This document shows positions 1 to 7,306 of a DNA stretch of 43,501 nt, piece by piece; positions within the stretch are counted from its first letter, which is position 1; every line of letters begins with the position of its first letter. The notes under the pieces were generated by a model. The model ran no database searches and was not told the DNA's origin. It saw nothing but the letters and a program-made list of their open reading frames with translations. Source of the DNA: Haloarculaceae archaeon (lineage in GTDB: Archaea; Halobacteriota; Halobacteria; Halobacteriales; Haloarculaceae); contig SKTU01000055.1 of the NCBI GenBank assembly GCA_007122455.1, positions 1-43,501 of the forward strand. The letters are read 5' to 3'. The translations under genes and the position numbers were made by a program.

Positions 1-99
1 ATTTGCCAACTATTAACACGCTGGGCACACGAGTGTACTTCGGCTCCCAGAGAATCGCATGACGGCACGGATCCCCACTTCGATCGCAAGTGAACTCTC

Positions 100-134
100 G
101 TCCATAGCGGGGGACTCGAACTCCCGGAATGGAC
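100..134 (-). other. tRNA-like remnant (T-arm and stem-loop)
   Basis: On the minus strand, just downstream of tRNA-Pro, bases 111-125 form a T-arm-like hairpin (4-bp stem, loop GTTCGAG). It lies between 6-bp complementary arms at 100-105 and 129-134. A second possible hairpin (GGATTC/GAGTCC) covers about 129-149. No matching acceptor stem or normal D-arm is present, so this is not a functional tRNA. It could be a decayed tRNA or an old integration scar. The sequence is unlike the 3' end of the neighbouring tRNA-Pro, so it is not a simple duplicate of it. Confidence 0.3.
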
Positions 135-170
135 TCACGTCTTGCGAATCCGGAACGTGTGCGGGAGAAG

Positions 171-243
171 TGGGCCGGCGCAGATTTGAACTGCGGTTAC
201 GGCCACCCGAAGGCCGAAGGATACCAAGCTACCCCACCGGCCC
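171..243 (-). tRNA. tRNA-Pro (anticodon CGG)
   Basis: The minus strand folds as a cloverleaf. The acceptor stem is GGGCCGG/CCGGCCC (237-243 with 172-178). The D-arm loop contains AGCTTGGTA. The anticodon stem is CGGCC/GGCCG around loop TTCGGGT, giving anticodon CGG, which reads proline CCG codons. The T-arm is CGCAG-TTCAAAT-CTGCG, followed by discriminator A. CCA is not encoded. No intron is visible. It follows trmY on the same strand. Confidence 0.93.
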
Positions 244-266
244 GCGTTCGAATCGACGCCGCGGCC

Positions 267-276
267 AACTTTAAGG
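267..276 (-). promoter_or_regulatory. TATA-like box of tRNA-Pro
   Basis: The minus strand reads CCTTAAAGTT here, centred about 29 bases before the tRNA 5' end at 243. This is the usual distance for an archaeal TATA box. It lies in the short gap between the trmY stop and the tRNA, suggesting the tRNA has its own promoter. Confidence 0.5.
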
Positions 277-293
277 GTTGTGATCGGACCCGG

Positions 294-887
294 TCAGTAA
301 CGCGAAAACCCCGCCGTGTCGAGCCAGTTGTGCGCGACGACGATCGCGTGGTCGGCGTGTAGAACCTCCGGACCGACGGAGAGCCGTCGATCGGACACCG
401 CCCCCAGGAGTTCGGTTTCGGCGTCGGTGAACTCGCGGTGATCCGAGAGGACGAAGACGGGATCGTTCGGCGGATCGACGTCGATCGCCGGATCGCCGTC
501 CTCGTGGAGGGTGAGCACTGTCCCCCGATCGGCGGCCTCTCGGATCGTCGTCTCGCCGTCGCGCCGACTGATGTAGACGCCGGGGGAGGGATTGGCCTCC
601 ATCGCGCCGATGGCGCCCTCGCGGTTCTCGAGGGCGTTCCGGACGAGCGCAGCAGTCGATCGTTCGTCGGGGTTGAGCCGTCGGAGTTCGCTCCCCTCGA
701 ACCGAACCGTGTAGCTGTCCGCGAGGACGAGTTCGACGCGAACGTTCTCCCGGATCGCGTGGGAGAGACAGAACGCGCTCGTGACGCAGCGACAGAGCGC
801 GTCCAAACGTCCTGCGCCGGGGAGATCCTCGAGGGAGAACTCGGCCGTCGTCGGTGCCTCGTGACCCAGCACGACGAACCGTCTCAT
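294..887 (-). CDS. trmY: tRNA (pseudouridine(54)-N1)-methyltransferase TrmY
   Basis: This 197-residue protein matches the TrmY family (formerly DUF358, SPOUT superfamily), which methylates N1 of pseudouridine 54 in archaeal tRNA using S-adenosylmethionine. The N-terminus has the family signature: MRRFVVLGHEA, then FSLEDLPGAGRLDALCR and AFCLSHAIR. The C-terminal half has the region expected to form the trefoil-knot cofactor site (PVFVLSDHREF near residue 143, then LSVGPEVLHADHAIVVAHNWLD). Length is normal for haloarchaea. A longer in-frame alternative exists only in another frame and lacks these motifs. Its substrate pseudouridine is made by Pus10, encoded at 10402-11652. The tRNA-Pro gene lies directly downstream on the same strand. 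Confidence 0.95.
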   Translation of the reverse strand: MRRFVVLGHEAPTTAEFSLEDLPGAGRLDALCRCVTSAFCLSHAIRENVRVELVLADSYTVRFEGSELRRLNPDERSTAALVRNALENREGAIGAMEANPSPGVYISRRDGETTIREAADRGTVLTLHEDGDPAIDVDPPNDPVFVLSDHREFTDAETELLGAVSDRRLSVGPEVLHADHAIVVAHNWLDTAGFSRY

Positions 888-900
888 CGGCCACCGCCCG

Positions 901-2196
901 TCACCACGTCAGTCCCTCGTAGACGATCCCGTCGCGGCGGGAGACGATCCGTCGCCCGTCGACGACGACCGGTGTGGCCATCGCGTCGAACGCCGCGTCC
1001 AGCTCTGCGAACTCGGGCCAGTCCGTGACGACGCAGGCGCCGACAGCTCCCTCGAGTGCCGCCTCGGGCGTGTCGACGTAATCGACGTCGGGGAACAGCT
1101 CGGCCATCGCGTCGTTCGCGAGGGGATCGTAGGCGACGACGTCGGCGCCGCGTTCGAGAAGCCCCTCGATGACGGGGACGGCTCGCGTTCCGCGGATGTC
1201 GTCCGTCCCCGGCTTGAACGCCAGCCCCAGGACGGCTACCCGCTCGCCCGTGACGTCGACGTGGCCGTCGAGAAACTCGAGCAGCCGTTCGGGCTGTCGA
1301 TCGTTGATCTCGACCGCGGCCTCGATCATCGCGGGATCGTAGCCGGTCGTCCTCGCGGACTGTATCAACGCCGCAGTGTCCTTTGGGAAGCAGCTTCCGC
1401 CCCATCCGACGCCGGACCGGAGGAACGCCGATCCGATTCGTTCGTCCATTCCCATCGCCTCGGCGACCTCGTAGGCGTCGACGCCGAACTCCTTGCAGAC
1501 GTTGCCGATGTCGTTGATGAGGCTCACCTTCGACGCGAGGAAGGCGTTGCTGGCGTATTTGATCATCGAGGCCTCCCGTCGGCCGGTCTCGACGATCGGC
1601 GTCGCCCGCTCGGCAGTCAGCGGCTCGTACAGTTCTGTGAGTCGCTCGGCGGCCGTCCCGTCGTCGTCAGTTCCGATCACGATCCGGTCGGGAGCCATGA
1701 AATCGTCGATCGCAGTTCCCTCACGGAGGAACTCCGGGTTGATCGCGAGGGTGAACCCCTCGCCGTCGCTCGCTCCCGACGCGTCCTCGATCGCGGGGAC
1801 GATCCGCTCGTCGATCACGTCTGGAAGCACGGTCGATTTGACGACGACGAGGTGGTCGTCGTCCTTCCCTTCGATCGCCCCCCCGACGTCCCGGGCCGCC
1901 GCGACCAGACCGTTCGCGTCGATCGATCCGTCCTCGTTGGACGGCGTACCGACCGCGAGAAACGTCACGTCGGTGTCGACGACGGCGGCGTGTTCGGTCG
2001 TCGCCCGGAGCCGACTCCCGACGTGCGTCTCCAGCAGCGCGTCCAGCCCCGGCTCGTGGATCGGTGCCTCGCCGTCGTTCAGCTGAGTGACCGTCTCCTC
2101 GTCGACGTCGATCGCGACGACGTCGTGGCCGAGTTCGGCGAGACAGACCGACAGCGTGGTTCCGACGTAGCCGCTCCCGACGACGCTAACGTGCAT
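901..2196 (-). CDS. ugd: UDP-glucose 6-dehydrogenase (Ugd/AglM type)
   Basis: A 431-residue NAD-dependent enzyme that oxidises UDP-glucose to UDP-glucuronate; the Haloferax homologue AglM serves the N-glycosylation pathway. The N-terminal Rossmann motif GSGYVG lies at residues 7-12. NPEFLREGTA lies at about 153-162. The catalytic cysteine is C269 in the GWGGSCFPKD loop. The C-terminal UDP-binding domain includes LGLAFKPGTDDIR. I chose the ATG at 2196 because the Rossmann strand starts right after it; an upstream in-frame start at 2229 would add 11 unconserved residues. Thirteen bases separate its stop from the trmY start, so the two may be co-transcribed. It starts the sugar-nucleotide theme of the first 10 kb. 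Confidence 0.95.
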   Translation of the reverse strand: MHVSVVGSGYVGTTLSVCLAELGHDVVAIDVDEETVTQLNDGEAPIHEPGLDALLETHVGSRLRATTEHAAVVDTDVTFLAVGTPSNEDGSIDANGLVAAARDVGGAIEGKDDDHLVVVKSTVLPDVIDERIVPAIEDASGASDGEGFTLAINPEFLREGTAIDDFMAPDRIVIGTDDDGTAAERLTELYEPLTAERATPIVETGRREASMIKYASNAFLASKVSLINDIGNVCKEFGVDAYEVAEAMGMDERIGSAFLRSGVGWGGSCFPKDTAALIQSARTTGYDPAMIEAAVEINDRQPERLLEFLDGHVDVTGERVAVLGLAFKPGTDDIRGTRAVPVIEGLLERGADVVAYDPLANDAMAELFPDVDYVDTPEAALEGAVGACVVTDWPEFAELDAAFDAMATPVVVDGRRIVSRRDGIVYEGLTW

Positions 2197-2288
2197 GCTC
2201 GACCGTAGCCCGCGGGAGGTTAAAAACACCGGCGTCGGCGGTTCCCCGCAAGGCCAACAGTCTTAGCATCTCCGGGTATGGTGACGGT

Positions 2289-3956
2289 ATGCTCCACGCT
2301 GAAGGTCCACTGCTGACGATCGACGTGGGAACCGGCGAGGCGACGGAAACGGAGATCGACTCCCTGCTCGAGCGGGACGTCGGGGGACGCGCCGTCGCCA
2401 CCGCGCTCGCTCACGACCGGATCCCGTTCGACGCGGATCCGTTCGGCGCCGACAACCGCCTCTATCTGACAACCGGACCGCTACAATCCTCGAACATGAG
2501 CTTCACGGGACGGATGAGCCTCACCGGACTGTCACCGCTCACCGACGGCCTCGTTTCGACGAACGCCGGCGGTTACCTCTCGCGGAACTTCGCCGCGACG
2601 GGCTACTCCGCGGTCGAGTTCAAAGGAAAAAGCGAGGAACTGGTCGCGGTTCACGTCCGCGACGACGGCGTCTCCGTCGAAGCGGTCCCGGAACTCGACG
2701 GGGCGGAGGTGTCGGCGGTCTCCGACTACATGGCCGAGAACCACGACCTCGGCCCGGAACACTGCGTCGCGATCGGTCCTGCCGGCGAGAACCTCGTGCG
2801 GTTCGCGTCGGTGATGACGTTCGACTCCCGGGCGTTCGGTCGCGGCGGATTGGGTGCAGTGTTCGGTGCGAAGAACGTCAAGTGCGTCACGTTCGACGGC
2901 GACTCCCACCCCGAAATCGAGATCCCGGATCCGCCGGCGATGGACGTCCACCGCGAAGCCGCCACCAGCGACGACCTCAAGCGTCGACAGGGGACGACCG
3001 GCAGCACGGAGTTCATCAACGACAACTTCTCGCTGCCGACGCGGTACTTCAGCGAGTACTCCTTCGAGGAGGTCAACGGGATCGACGGCAACGCAGTCGA
3101 GAAGAAAAAGTACAAGAAGGGCGCCTGCTCGGCGTGCGCCTACGCGTGTAAGCTCCCGACCCGGGACGAGGAGGAGGGCGTCGAGACCGAGGGGCCGGAG
3201 TTCGAGACGGTGTACGCCTTCGGCTCGAACCAGGGCGTCGGCGACATCGTCGACGTGATGAAGGCGAACGAGCTCTGCGATCAGTTCGGGATGGATACGA
3301 TCTCTGCCGGCGTCACCGTCGCCGCCTACCTCGCGAGCGAGGACGAGTTCGGCAACGCCGAACTCGCGCGGGAGATCACCGAGAAGATCGCTCACCGCGA
3401 GGGGATCGGCGACCTGCTCGCCGAGGGCGTCGCACGCGCACACGAGGAACTCGGCGTCGACGACTGGACGGTGAAGGGGATGGAGTTCGCAGCCCACGAC
3501 GGACGCGTCCTCCACGGACAGGGACTCTCGTACGCCCTCGCGAACAGGGGGGCCGATCACATGTACGCCGCCGTGCTCTCGCTGGAGTACGCCGGCGTGA
3601 TCGACCACGAGGGCGTCGAGGGGAAGGCAGAGACCGTCATCCAGCGGGAGAACTTCGGCGCGTTCCGCGATTCGGGGATCGTCTGCGCCTTCGCCGGCGA
3701 CTACCTCGACGAGGAGCGCTACGAACAACTGTTCGACGCAGACTACGAGGACCTCATGGCGGTCGGTGCCCGCACCGTCGAGCGGGAGCGTCACTTCAAC
3801 AACCGCCGCGGGCGGGATCGAGCCGACGACAGCCTCCCGTACGATCTCGAAGGGATCGACCGGGAGATCGAACGCTACTACGAGCTGCGCGGGTGGAACG
3901 ACGACGGCACGATCTCGGAGGACGCCGTCGAAGGGTCGCCGCTCGCGGCGGACTGA
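2289..3956 (+). CDS. aor: Aldehyde ferredoxin oxidoreductase family protein
   Basis: A 555-residue member of the tungsten/molybdenum-pterin AOR family, which oxidises aldehydes to acids with ferredoxin as acceptor. The N-terminal domain shows the family pattern (VGGRAVA, residues 31-37; TGPLQSSNMSFTGR, 62-75; GYLSRNFAATGY, 95-106). The [4Fe-4S] ligands are C280, C283 and C287 (CxxCxxxC) and, further on, C466. The pterin-binding motif LCDQFGMDTIS is at about 329-339. It is a little shorter than the roughly 600 residues of the best-studied AORs. The substrate cannot be read from sequence. A MoaD/ThiS-type protein lies 0.8 kb away on the other strand, fitting a pterin-cofactor or sulfur-carrier context. 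The next gene is a dehydrogenase in the same direction. Confidence 0.92.
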   Translation: MLHAEGPLLTIDVGTGEATETEIDSLLERDVGGRAVATALAHDRIPFDADPFGADNRLYLTTGPLQSSNMSFTGRMSLTGLSPLTDGLVSTNAGGYLSRNFAATGYSAVEFKGKSEELVAVHVRDDGVSVEAVPELDGAEVSAVSDYMAENHDLGPEHCVAIGPAGENLVRFASVMTFDSRAFGRGGLGAVFGAKNVKCVTFDGDSHPEIEIPDPPAMDVHREAATSDDLKRRQGTTGSTEFINDNFSLPTRYFSEYSFEEVNGIDGNAVEKKKYKKGACSACAYACKLPTRDEEEGVETEGPEFETVYAFGSNQGVGDIVDVMKANELCDQFGMDTISAGVTVAAYLASEDEFGNAELAREITEKIAHREGIGDLLAEGVARAHEELGVDDWTVKGMEFAAHDGRVLHGQGLSYALANRGADHMYAAVLSLEYAGVIDHEGVEGKAETVIQRENFGAFRDSGIVCAFAGDYLDEERYEQLFDADYEDLMAVGARTVERERHFNNRRGRDRADDSLPYDLEGIDREIERYYELRGWNDDGTISEDAVEGSPLAAD

Positions 3957-4004
3957 CCGCCGCCGTAGAGTAACATTCACCACCCCGGTGTGCGAATCGG
4001 GGAC

Positions 4005-4763
4005 ATGCGACTCGAGGACAAGACGGTAGTTATCACCGGCGGCGGCTCCGGGATCGGACGCGAGACGGCCCGACGCTGTGCGGAGTCGGGCGCGACGGTC
4101 GTCGTCGCCGACATCGATCTCTCGGCAGCCGAAGAGACGGTCGCAGAGCTCCGGGACGGCGGCGCGACGACCGACGCCTACGAGCTGGACGTCCGCGACC
4201 CGGACGGCGTTCGGTCGGTCGTCGACGCGACGGCCGAGGAGTACGGCCTCGACGTAATGGTGAACAACGCGGGCATCGCTCACGACTACGCCGACATGGA
4301 GGAGGTTCCGCTCGACGTTCGGGACCGGGTCGTCGACATAAACGTCAACGGCGTCTGGAACGGCTGTCGGGCTGCGATCCCACATCTCAAGGCACAGGAG
4401 TCGGGAGCGATCGTCAACACGGCGTCGCTTGCGGGACTCATCGGCTCACCCGGCTCGTCGGCGTACTCGCTGTCGAAGGGGGCAGTGGTCAATTTCACCC
4501 GGACCATCGCCGCCGAACTCGGACCCCACGGCGTCCGGGCGAACGCGGTCTGTCCGGGCATCGTCGAAACGCCGCTGGTCACTGGGGACCGCGAGGAGTC
4601 CGAGTGGGAGCAGCTCCGAGATCGGATGGCCGAAAACTATCCACTCGGTCGGCTCGGCCGTCCAGAGGACGTCGCGAACGCGATCCGGTTCCTCGGCAGC
4701 GAGGAGGCGGCCTGGATCACCGGACACACCCTGACCGTCGACGGGGGCTTCTCCTGCGCCTGA
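4005..4763 (+). CDS. Short-chain dehydrogenase/reductase (SDR)
   Basis: A 252-residue classical SDR. It has the cofactor motif TGGGSGIG near the N-terminus and an acidic residue after the second strand (VVADIDLS), suggesting NAD(H) rather than NADP(H). The NNAG motif, the catalytic serine/tyrosine/lysine (TASLAG, then SAYSLSKGA) and the C-terminal TVDGGFSCA of FabG-like enzymes are all present. I chose the ATG at 4005 because it begins MRLEDKTVVITGG; a GTG at 3990 would add five residues. It lies 48 bases after the aldehyde oxidoreductase and may share its transcript, suggesting an alcohol or hydroxyacid substrate in the same pathway (inference). Its stop abuts the stop of the convergent MoaD-like gene with no gap. 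Confidence 0.9.
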   Translation: MRLEDKTVVITGGGSGIGRETARRCAESGATVVVADIDLSAAEETVAELRDGGATTDAYELDVRDPDGVRSVVDATAEEYGLDVMVNNAGIAHDYADMEEVPLDVRDRVVDINVNGVWNGCRAAIPHLKAQESGAIVNTASLAGLIGSPGSSAYSLSKGAVVNFTRTIAAELGPHGVRANAVCPGIVETPLVTGDREESEWEQLRDRMAENYPLGRLGRPEDVANAIRFLGSEEAAWITGHTLTVDGGFSCA

Positions 4764-5030
4764 TCAGCCGCCGTAGACAGCGTTCGTGAAACGGATCACG
4801 TCACCGTCGACGAGTTCGGTGTCGAGCCCGTCGCGGTGAGCGAGATACTTTCCGTTGTGAGTGACGGTGAGACCGTCGCGAACCGCCCCGTCGTCGACGA
4901 CCGAGAGCCCGTATTCGGCTTCGAGTTCGGCGAGCAGTTCGCCGGCGGTGGTGGCGTCGGTCTCCCACTGAACCGTCTTCCGTCCGACCGTCTCCCGAAA
5001 CGGGCCGAAGAACGCACATTCGATCTGCAC
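4764..5030 (-). CDS. MoaD/ThiS-family ubiquitin-like protein (SAMP-like)
   Basis: An 88-residue beta-grasp protein ending in the exposed Gly-Gly tail (NAVYGG) needed for adenylation and thiocarboxylation. The start FFGPFRETVG is typical of MoaD and of haloarchaeal small archaeal modifier proteins (SAMPs). These act as sulfur carriers for molybdopterin or tRNA thiolation, or become attached to proteins through UbaA. The family is clear; which of these roles it has cannot be decided from sequence. It converges on the SDR gene with no spacing and is divergent from the nucleotidyltransferase at 5131. A nearby tungsten/molybdenum-pterin enzyme (2289-3956) makes a cofactor role plausible. Confidence 0.85.
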   Translation of the reverse strand: MQIECAFFGPFRETVGRKTVQWETDATTAGELLAELEAEYGLSVVDDGAVRDGLTVTHNGKYLAHRDGLDTELVDGDVIRFTNAVYGG

Positions 5031-5052
5031 ACCGTCGAGTTGACGGGACGGC

Positions 5053-5105
5053 TCATAAAGATTGTAAGCCGTGGTCGATCGACCGAGTAGTCGGGAAGCT
5101 ATTTA
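5053..5105. promoter_or_regulatory. Divergent promoters for the MoaD-like gene and nucleotidyltransferase
   Basis: In the 100-bp gap between two divergent genes, CTTTATGA on the minus strand (5053-5060) is centred about 26 bases before the start at 5030. CTATTTAC on the plus strand (about 5099-5106) is centred about 28 bases before the start at 5131. Both distances fit archaeal TATA boxes of leaderless transcripts. Confidence 0.5.
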
Positions 5106-5130
5106 CGTTCGGATCGGGTTCCTTCAGGAT

Positions 5131-5868
5131 ATGCAAGCAGTCGTGCTCGCCGCTGGGGAGGGGACCCGGCTCCGACCGTTGACCGAGGAGAAACCGAAGG
5201 CGCTCGTGGAGATCGACGGCCGCCCGATCCTCTCGCACTGTCTCGATCGACTGGTCGAACTCGGCGCGGACGAGCTCCACATCGTCGTGGGGTACAGAAA
5301 GGAGGCGCTGATCAGCCACTACGGCGACAGCTACGAGGGCGTCCCCATCACCTACGCCCACCAGCGCAACCCCGAGGGGCTCGCACACGCGTTGTTGACC
5401 GTCGAAGAGCAGATCGACGACGACTTCATGCTGATACTCGGCGACAACATCTTCGAGGCGAACCTGGAGGACGTCGTCCGCCGTCAGCGAGAGGATCGCG
5501 CGGACGCCGCGTTCCTCGTCGAGGAGGTTCCCTACGAGGAAGCCTCGAGGTACGGGGTCTGTGACACCAACGACTACGGCGAGATCACGGCCGTCGTCGA
5601 GAAGCCGGACGAGCCGCCGACGAACCTCGTCATGACCGGGTTCTACACGTTCACGCCGGCGATCTTCCACGCCTGCCATCTCGTCCAGCCCTCCGACCGC
5701 GGCGAGTACGAGCTCTCCGACGCGGTCGATCTGCTGATACACTCCGGTCGGACGATCGACGCCATCCGAATGGACGGGTGGCGGATGGACATCGGCTATC
5801 CGGAGGATCGCGACCGGGCAGAGGCGCGGCTGCGCGGCGAACCCGAGGCGAGTGTCGAAAGCGACTGA
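5131..5868 (+). CDS. Sugar-1-phosphate nucleotidyltransferase (AglF-like)
   Basis: A 245-residue nucleotidyltransferase with the signature MQAVVLAAGEGTRLRPLT and the sugar-phosphate lysine region EEKPKALVEI. It also has GDNIFE for metal/nucleotide binding and EKPDEPPTN before the active-site strand. Such enzymes join UTP or dTTP to glucose-1-phosphate or a related sugar phosphate; the Haloferax relative AglF makes UDP-glucose for N-glycosylation. I chose the ATG at 5131, where the motif begins and where a TATA-like box lies at the right distance; a longer start at 5071 adds unconserved residues. It is very similar to the convergent paralogue at 6598-7305, and 86 bp (5282-5367) are identical to it in inverted orientation. 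The exact sugar is unknown. Confidence 0.9.
   Translation: MQAVVLAAGEGTRLRPLTEEKPKALVEIDGRPILSHCLDRLVELGADELHIVVGYRKEALISHYGDSYEGVPITYAHQRNPEGLAHALLTVEEQIDDDFMLILGDNIFEANLEDVVRRQREDRADAAFLVEEVPYEEASRYGVCDTNDYGEITAVVEKPDEPPTNLVMTGFYTFTPAIFHACHLVQPSDRGEYELSDAVDLLIHSGRTIDAIRMDGWRMDIGYPEDRDRAEARLRGEPEASVESD
5282..5367 (+). repeat. Perfect 86-bp inverted repeat, left copy
   Basis: This segment, codons 51-79 of the first nucleotidyltransferase, is base-for-base the reverse complement of 7069-7154 in the second. Identity includes synonymous positions and a rare AGA arginine codon, and ends sharply on both sides. A further 28-bp identical block lies closer to the 5' ends (5180-5207 and 7229-7256). 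Confidence 0.95.
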
Positions 5869-5872
5869 GCGA

Positions 5873-6601
5873 ATGAACGTCACGCTGCTCGGAACCGGGA
5901 GCGCGCTCCCGTCCCCCAAACGCGTTCAGACGGGAGTCCTGCTCGACGCCGACGACCGCCGGCTGCTCGTCGACTGCGGGAGCGGCGTCCTCCACCGACT
6001 CGCTCAGGCGGACGTCCCCGTCGAGTCGATCGACACGGTTCTGTTGACCCACCACCACCTCGACCACGTCGCGGACGTCCCCTCGCTCGCGAAAGCGAAA
6101 CTCATCGAGGGGTACGGATCGCTAACCGTCGTCGGCCCCGCGGGAACCGACGCCGTCCTCGGATCGCTGTTCGCCGTCGACGATCTAGACGAGCGCGTCG
6201 AACTCGCGGTTCGAGAGATCGACGCCGGATCCCACCGCTGTGCGGGCTTCGACATCGACGCCATGGCGGTCCGTCACTCCAAGCGGTGTTTCGCCTACCG
6301 GTTCGGTGATCGACTCGCACTCAGCGGCGACACTGAACCGTTCGAAGCGCTCGCCGATTTCGTCGACGGCGTCGACGCGCTCGTCCACGAGTGCTCTCAC
6401 CCGGACGGCATCGAGACGCCGGGACACACCACCCCGTCGGCGCTTGCCGAATCCCTCGCCGGCTGTGACGTCGATCGGCTCTATCTCACCCACCTCTTCC
6501 CCGATGCGGAACGTCGAGCGGCGGAGATTCGCGACACGGTCGCCGATTCGCTCGACTGCGACGTCTTCGTCGGCGAGGACCTGCGATCGATCGACTGTTA
6601 A
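5873..6601 (+). CDS. RNase Z-like metallo-beta-lactamase hydrolase
   Basis: A 242-residue metallo-beta-lactamase fold protein of the RNase Z/ElaC type. The metal motif is HHHLDH at about residues 62-67. Further ligands are in LSGDTEP, ECSHPDG and LTHLFPD, and the N-terminus MNVTLLGTGSALPSPKR is typical of the group. It could cleave tRNA precursors, but it is shorter than the usual ~300 residues and lacks an obvious exosite arm, so it may be a different phosphodiesterase or hydrolase. The ATG at 5873 lies four bases after the stop of the nucleotidyltransferase; the longer start at 5852 would overlap that gene. It sits between the two arms of the inverted repeat. Confidence 0.8.
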   Translation: MNVTLLGTGSALPSPKRVQTGVLLDADDRRLLVDCGSGVLHRLAQADVPVESIDTVLLTHHHLDHVADVPSLAKAKLIEGYGSLTVVGPAGTDAVLGSLFAVDDLDERVELAVREIDAGSHRCAGFDIDAMAVRHSKRCFAYRFGDRLALSGDTEPFEALADFVDGVDALVHECSHPDGIETPGHTTPSALAESLAGCDVDRLYLTHLFPDAERRAAEIRDTVADSLDCDVFVGEDLRSIDC

Positions 6602-7305
6602 CCGACCAGCCGTTCGGCGCGTTCGACGTCGGTCGGCGTGTTGACGTTGACCCGCTCGCCGCAGAGCCGAACGCTCTCGACGCGGGTTCCGCGCTCGATG
6701 AGACGATTGATCGCGTCGGCGAGTTCGTACTCGCCGCGATCGGACGGCTCGATTCGCCGGCAGGCGCGGAAGATCGCCGGCGCGAACGCGTAGAATCCGG
6801 TCGTGACGAGGTTCGTCGGCGGTTCGTTCGGCTTCTCGAGGAGTTCGACCACGTCCCCGTTCGCGTCCGTCTCGACGACGCCGGTCGTCCGTGCCTCCTC
6901 GGTCGACACCCGCTCAGTCACCAAAAGCGCAGCCGGGTCGTTGGTTCGGAATCGATCGATCGGCGATTGGAGATCCGCATGGAGAACGTTGTCGCCGTTG
7001 AGAACGACGAACGGATCTTCGACGTGGGGCTCGGCACGGGACACCGCGTCGGCGAGGCCGATCGGCTCGCGCTGGTGGGCGTAGGTGATGGGGACGCCCT
7101 CGTAGCTGTCGCCGTAGTGGCTGATCAGCGCCTCCTTTCTGTACCCCACGACGACGATCAGCTCCTCGATACCGGCGTCCAGCAGCGAATCGAAGCAGTG
7201 CGAGAGGATCGGGGTTCCCGCAACTTCGACGAGCGCCTTCGGTTTCTCCTCGGTCAGCGGCCGGAGTCGCGTTCCGCGTCCGGCGGCGGGGACGACTGCC
7301 TGCAT
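6598..7305 (-). CDS. Sugar-1-phosphate nucleotidyltransferase (paralogue)
   Basis: A 235-residue nucleotidyltransferase starting MQAVVPAAGRGTRLRPLT, with TEEKPKALVEV, LNGDNVL and EKPNEPPTN. It is a paralogue of the 5131-5868 gene, nearly identical over VVVGYRKEALISHYGDSY. The first motif has proline where most relatives have leucine (VVPAAG for VVLAAG). It is the last gene of a minus-strand run, with its start two bases from the glmS stop, so it is probably translated from the glmU-glmS transcript. Its stop overlaps the stop of the RNase Z-like gene. I chose the start at 7305 because the 69 residues before it in the longer frame are antisense to glmS and low-complexity. The substrate sugar is unknown. 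Confidence 0.88.
   Translation of the reverse strand: MQAVVPAAGRGTRLRPLTEEKPKALVEVAGTPILSHCFDSLLDAGIEELIVVVGYRKEALISHYGDSYEGVPITYAHQREPIGLADAVSRAEPHVEDPFVVLNGDNVLHADLQSPIDRFRTNDPAALLVTERVSTEEARTTGVVETDANGDVVELLEKPNEPPTNLVTTGFYAFAPAIFRACRRIEPSDRGEYELADAINRLIERGTRVESVRLCGERVNVNTPTDVERAERLVG
7069..7154 (-). repeat. Perfect 86-bp inverted repeat, right copy
   Basis: This is the reverse complement of 5282-5367 without a mismatch. It covers codons 51-79 of the minus-strand nucleotidyltransferase, the same codons and frame as the left copy. The two copies enclose 1701 bp, including the whole RNase Z-like gene. Confidence 0.95.
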
Positions 7306-7306
7306 C

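Noticed and set aside
2532-4385. 617-codon open frame on the minus strand
   Set aside because: It lies antisense to the aldehyde oxidoreductase and SDR genes. Long antisense frames are expected in GC-rich haloarchaeal DNA, and its translation has no motif and the wrong composition.
5053-5919. 288-codon frame on the minus strand
   Set aside because: Antisense to the first nucleotidyltransferase, which has clear family motifs.
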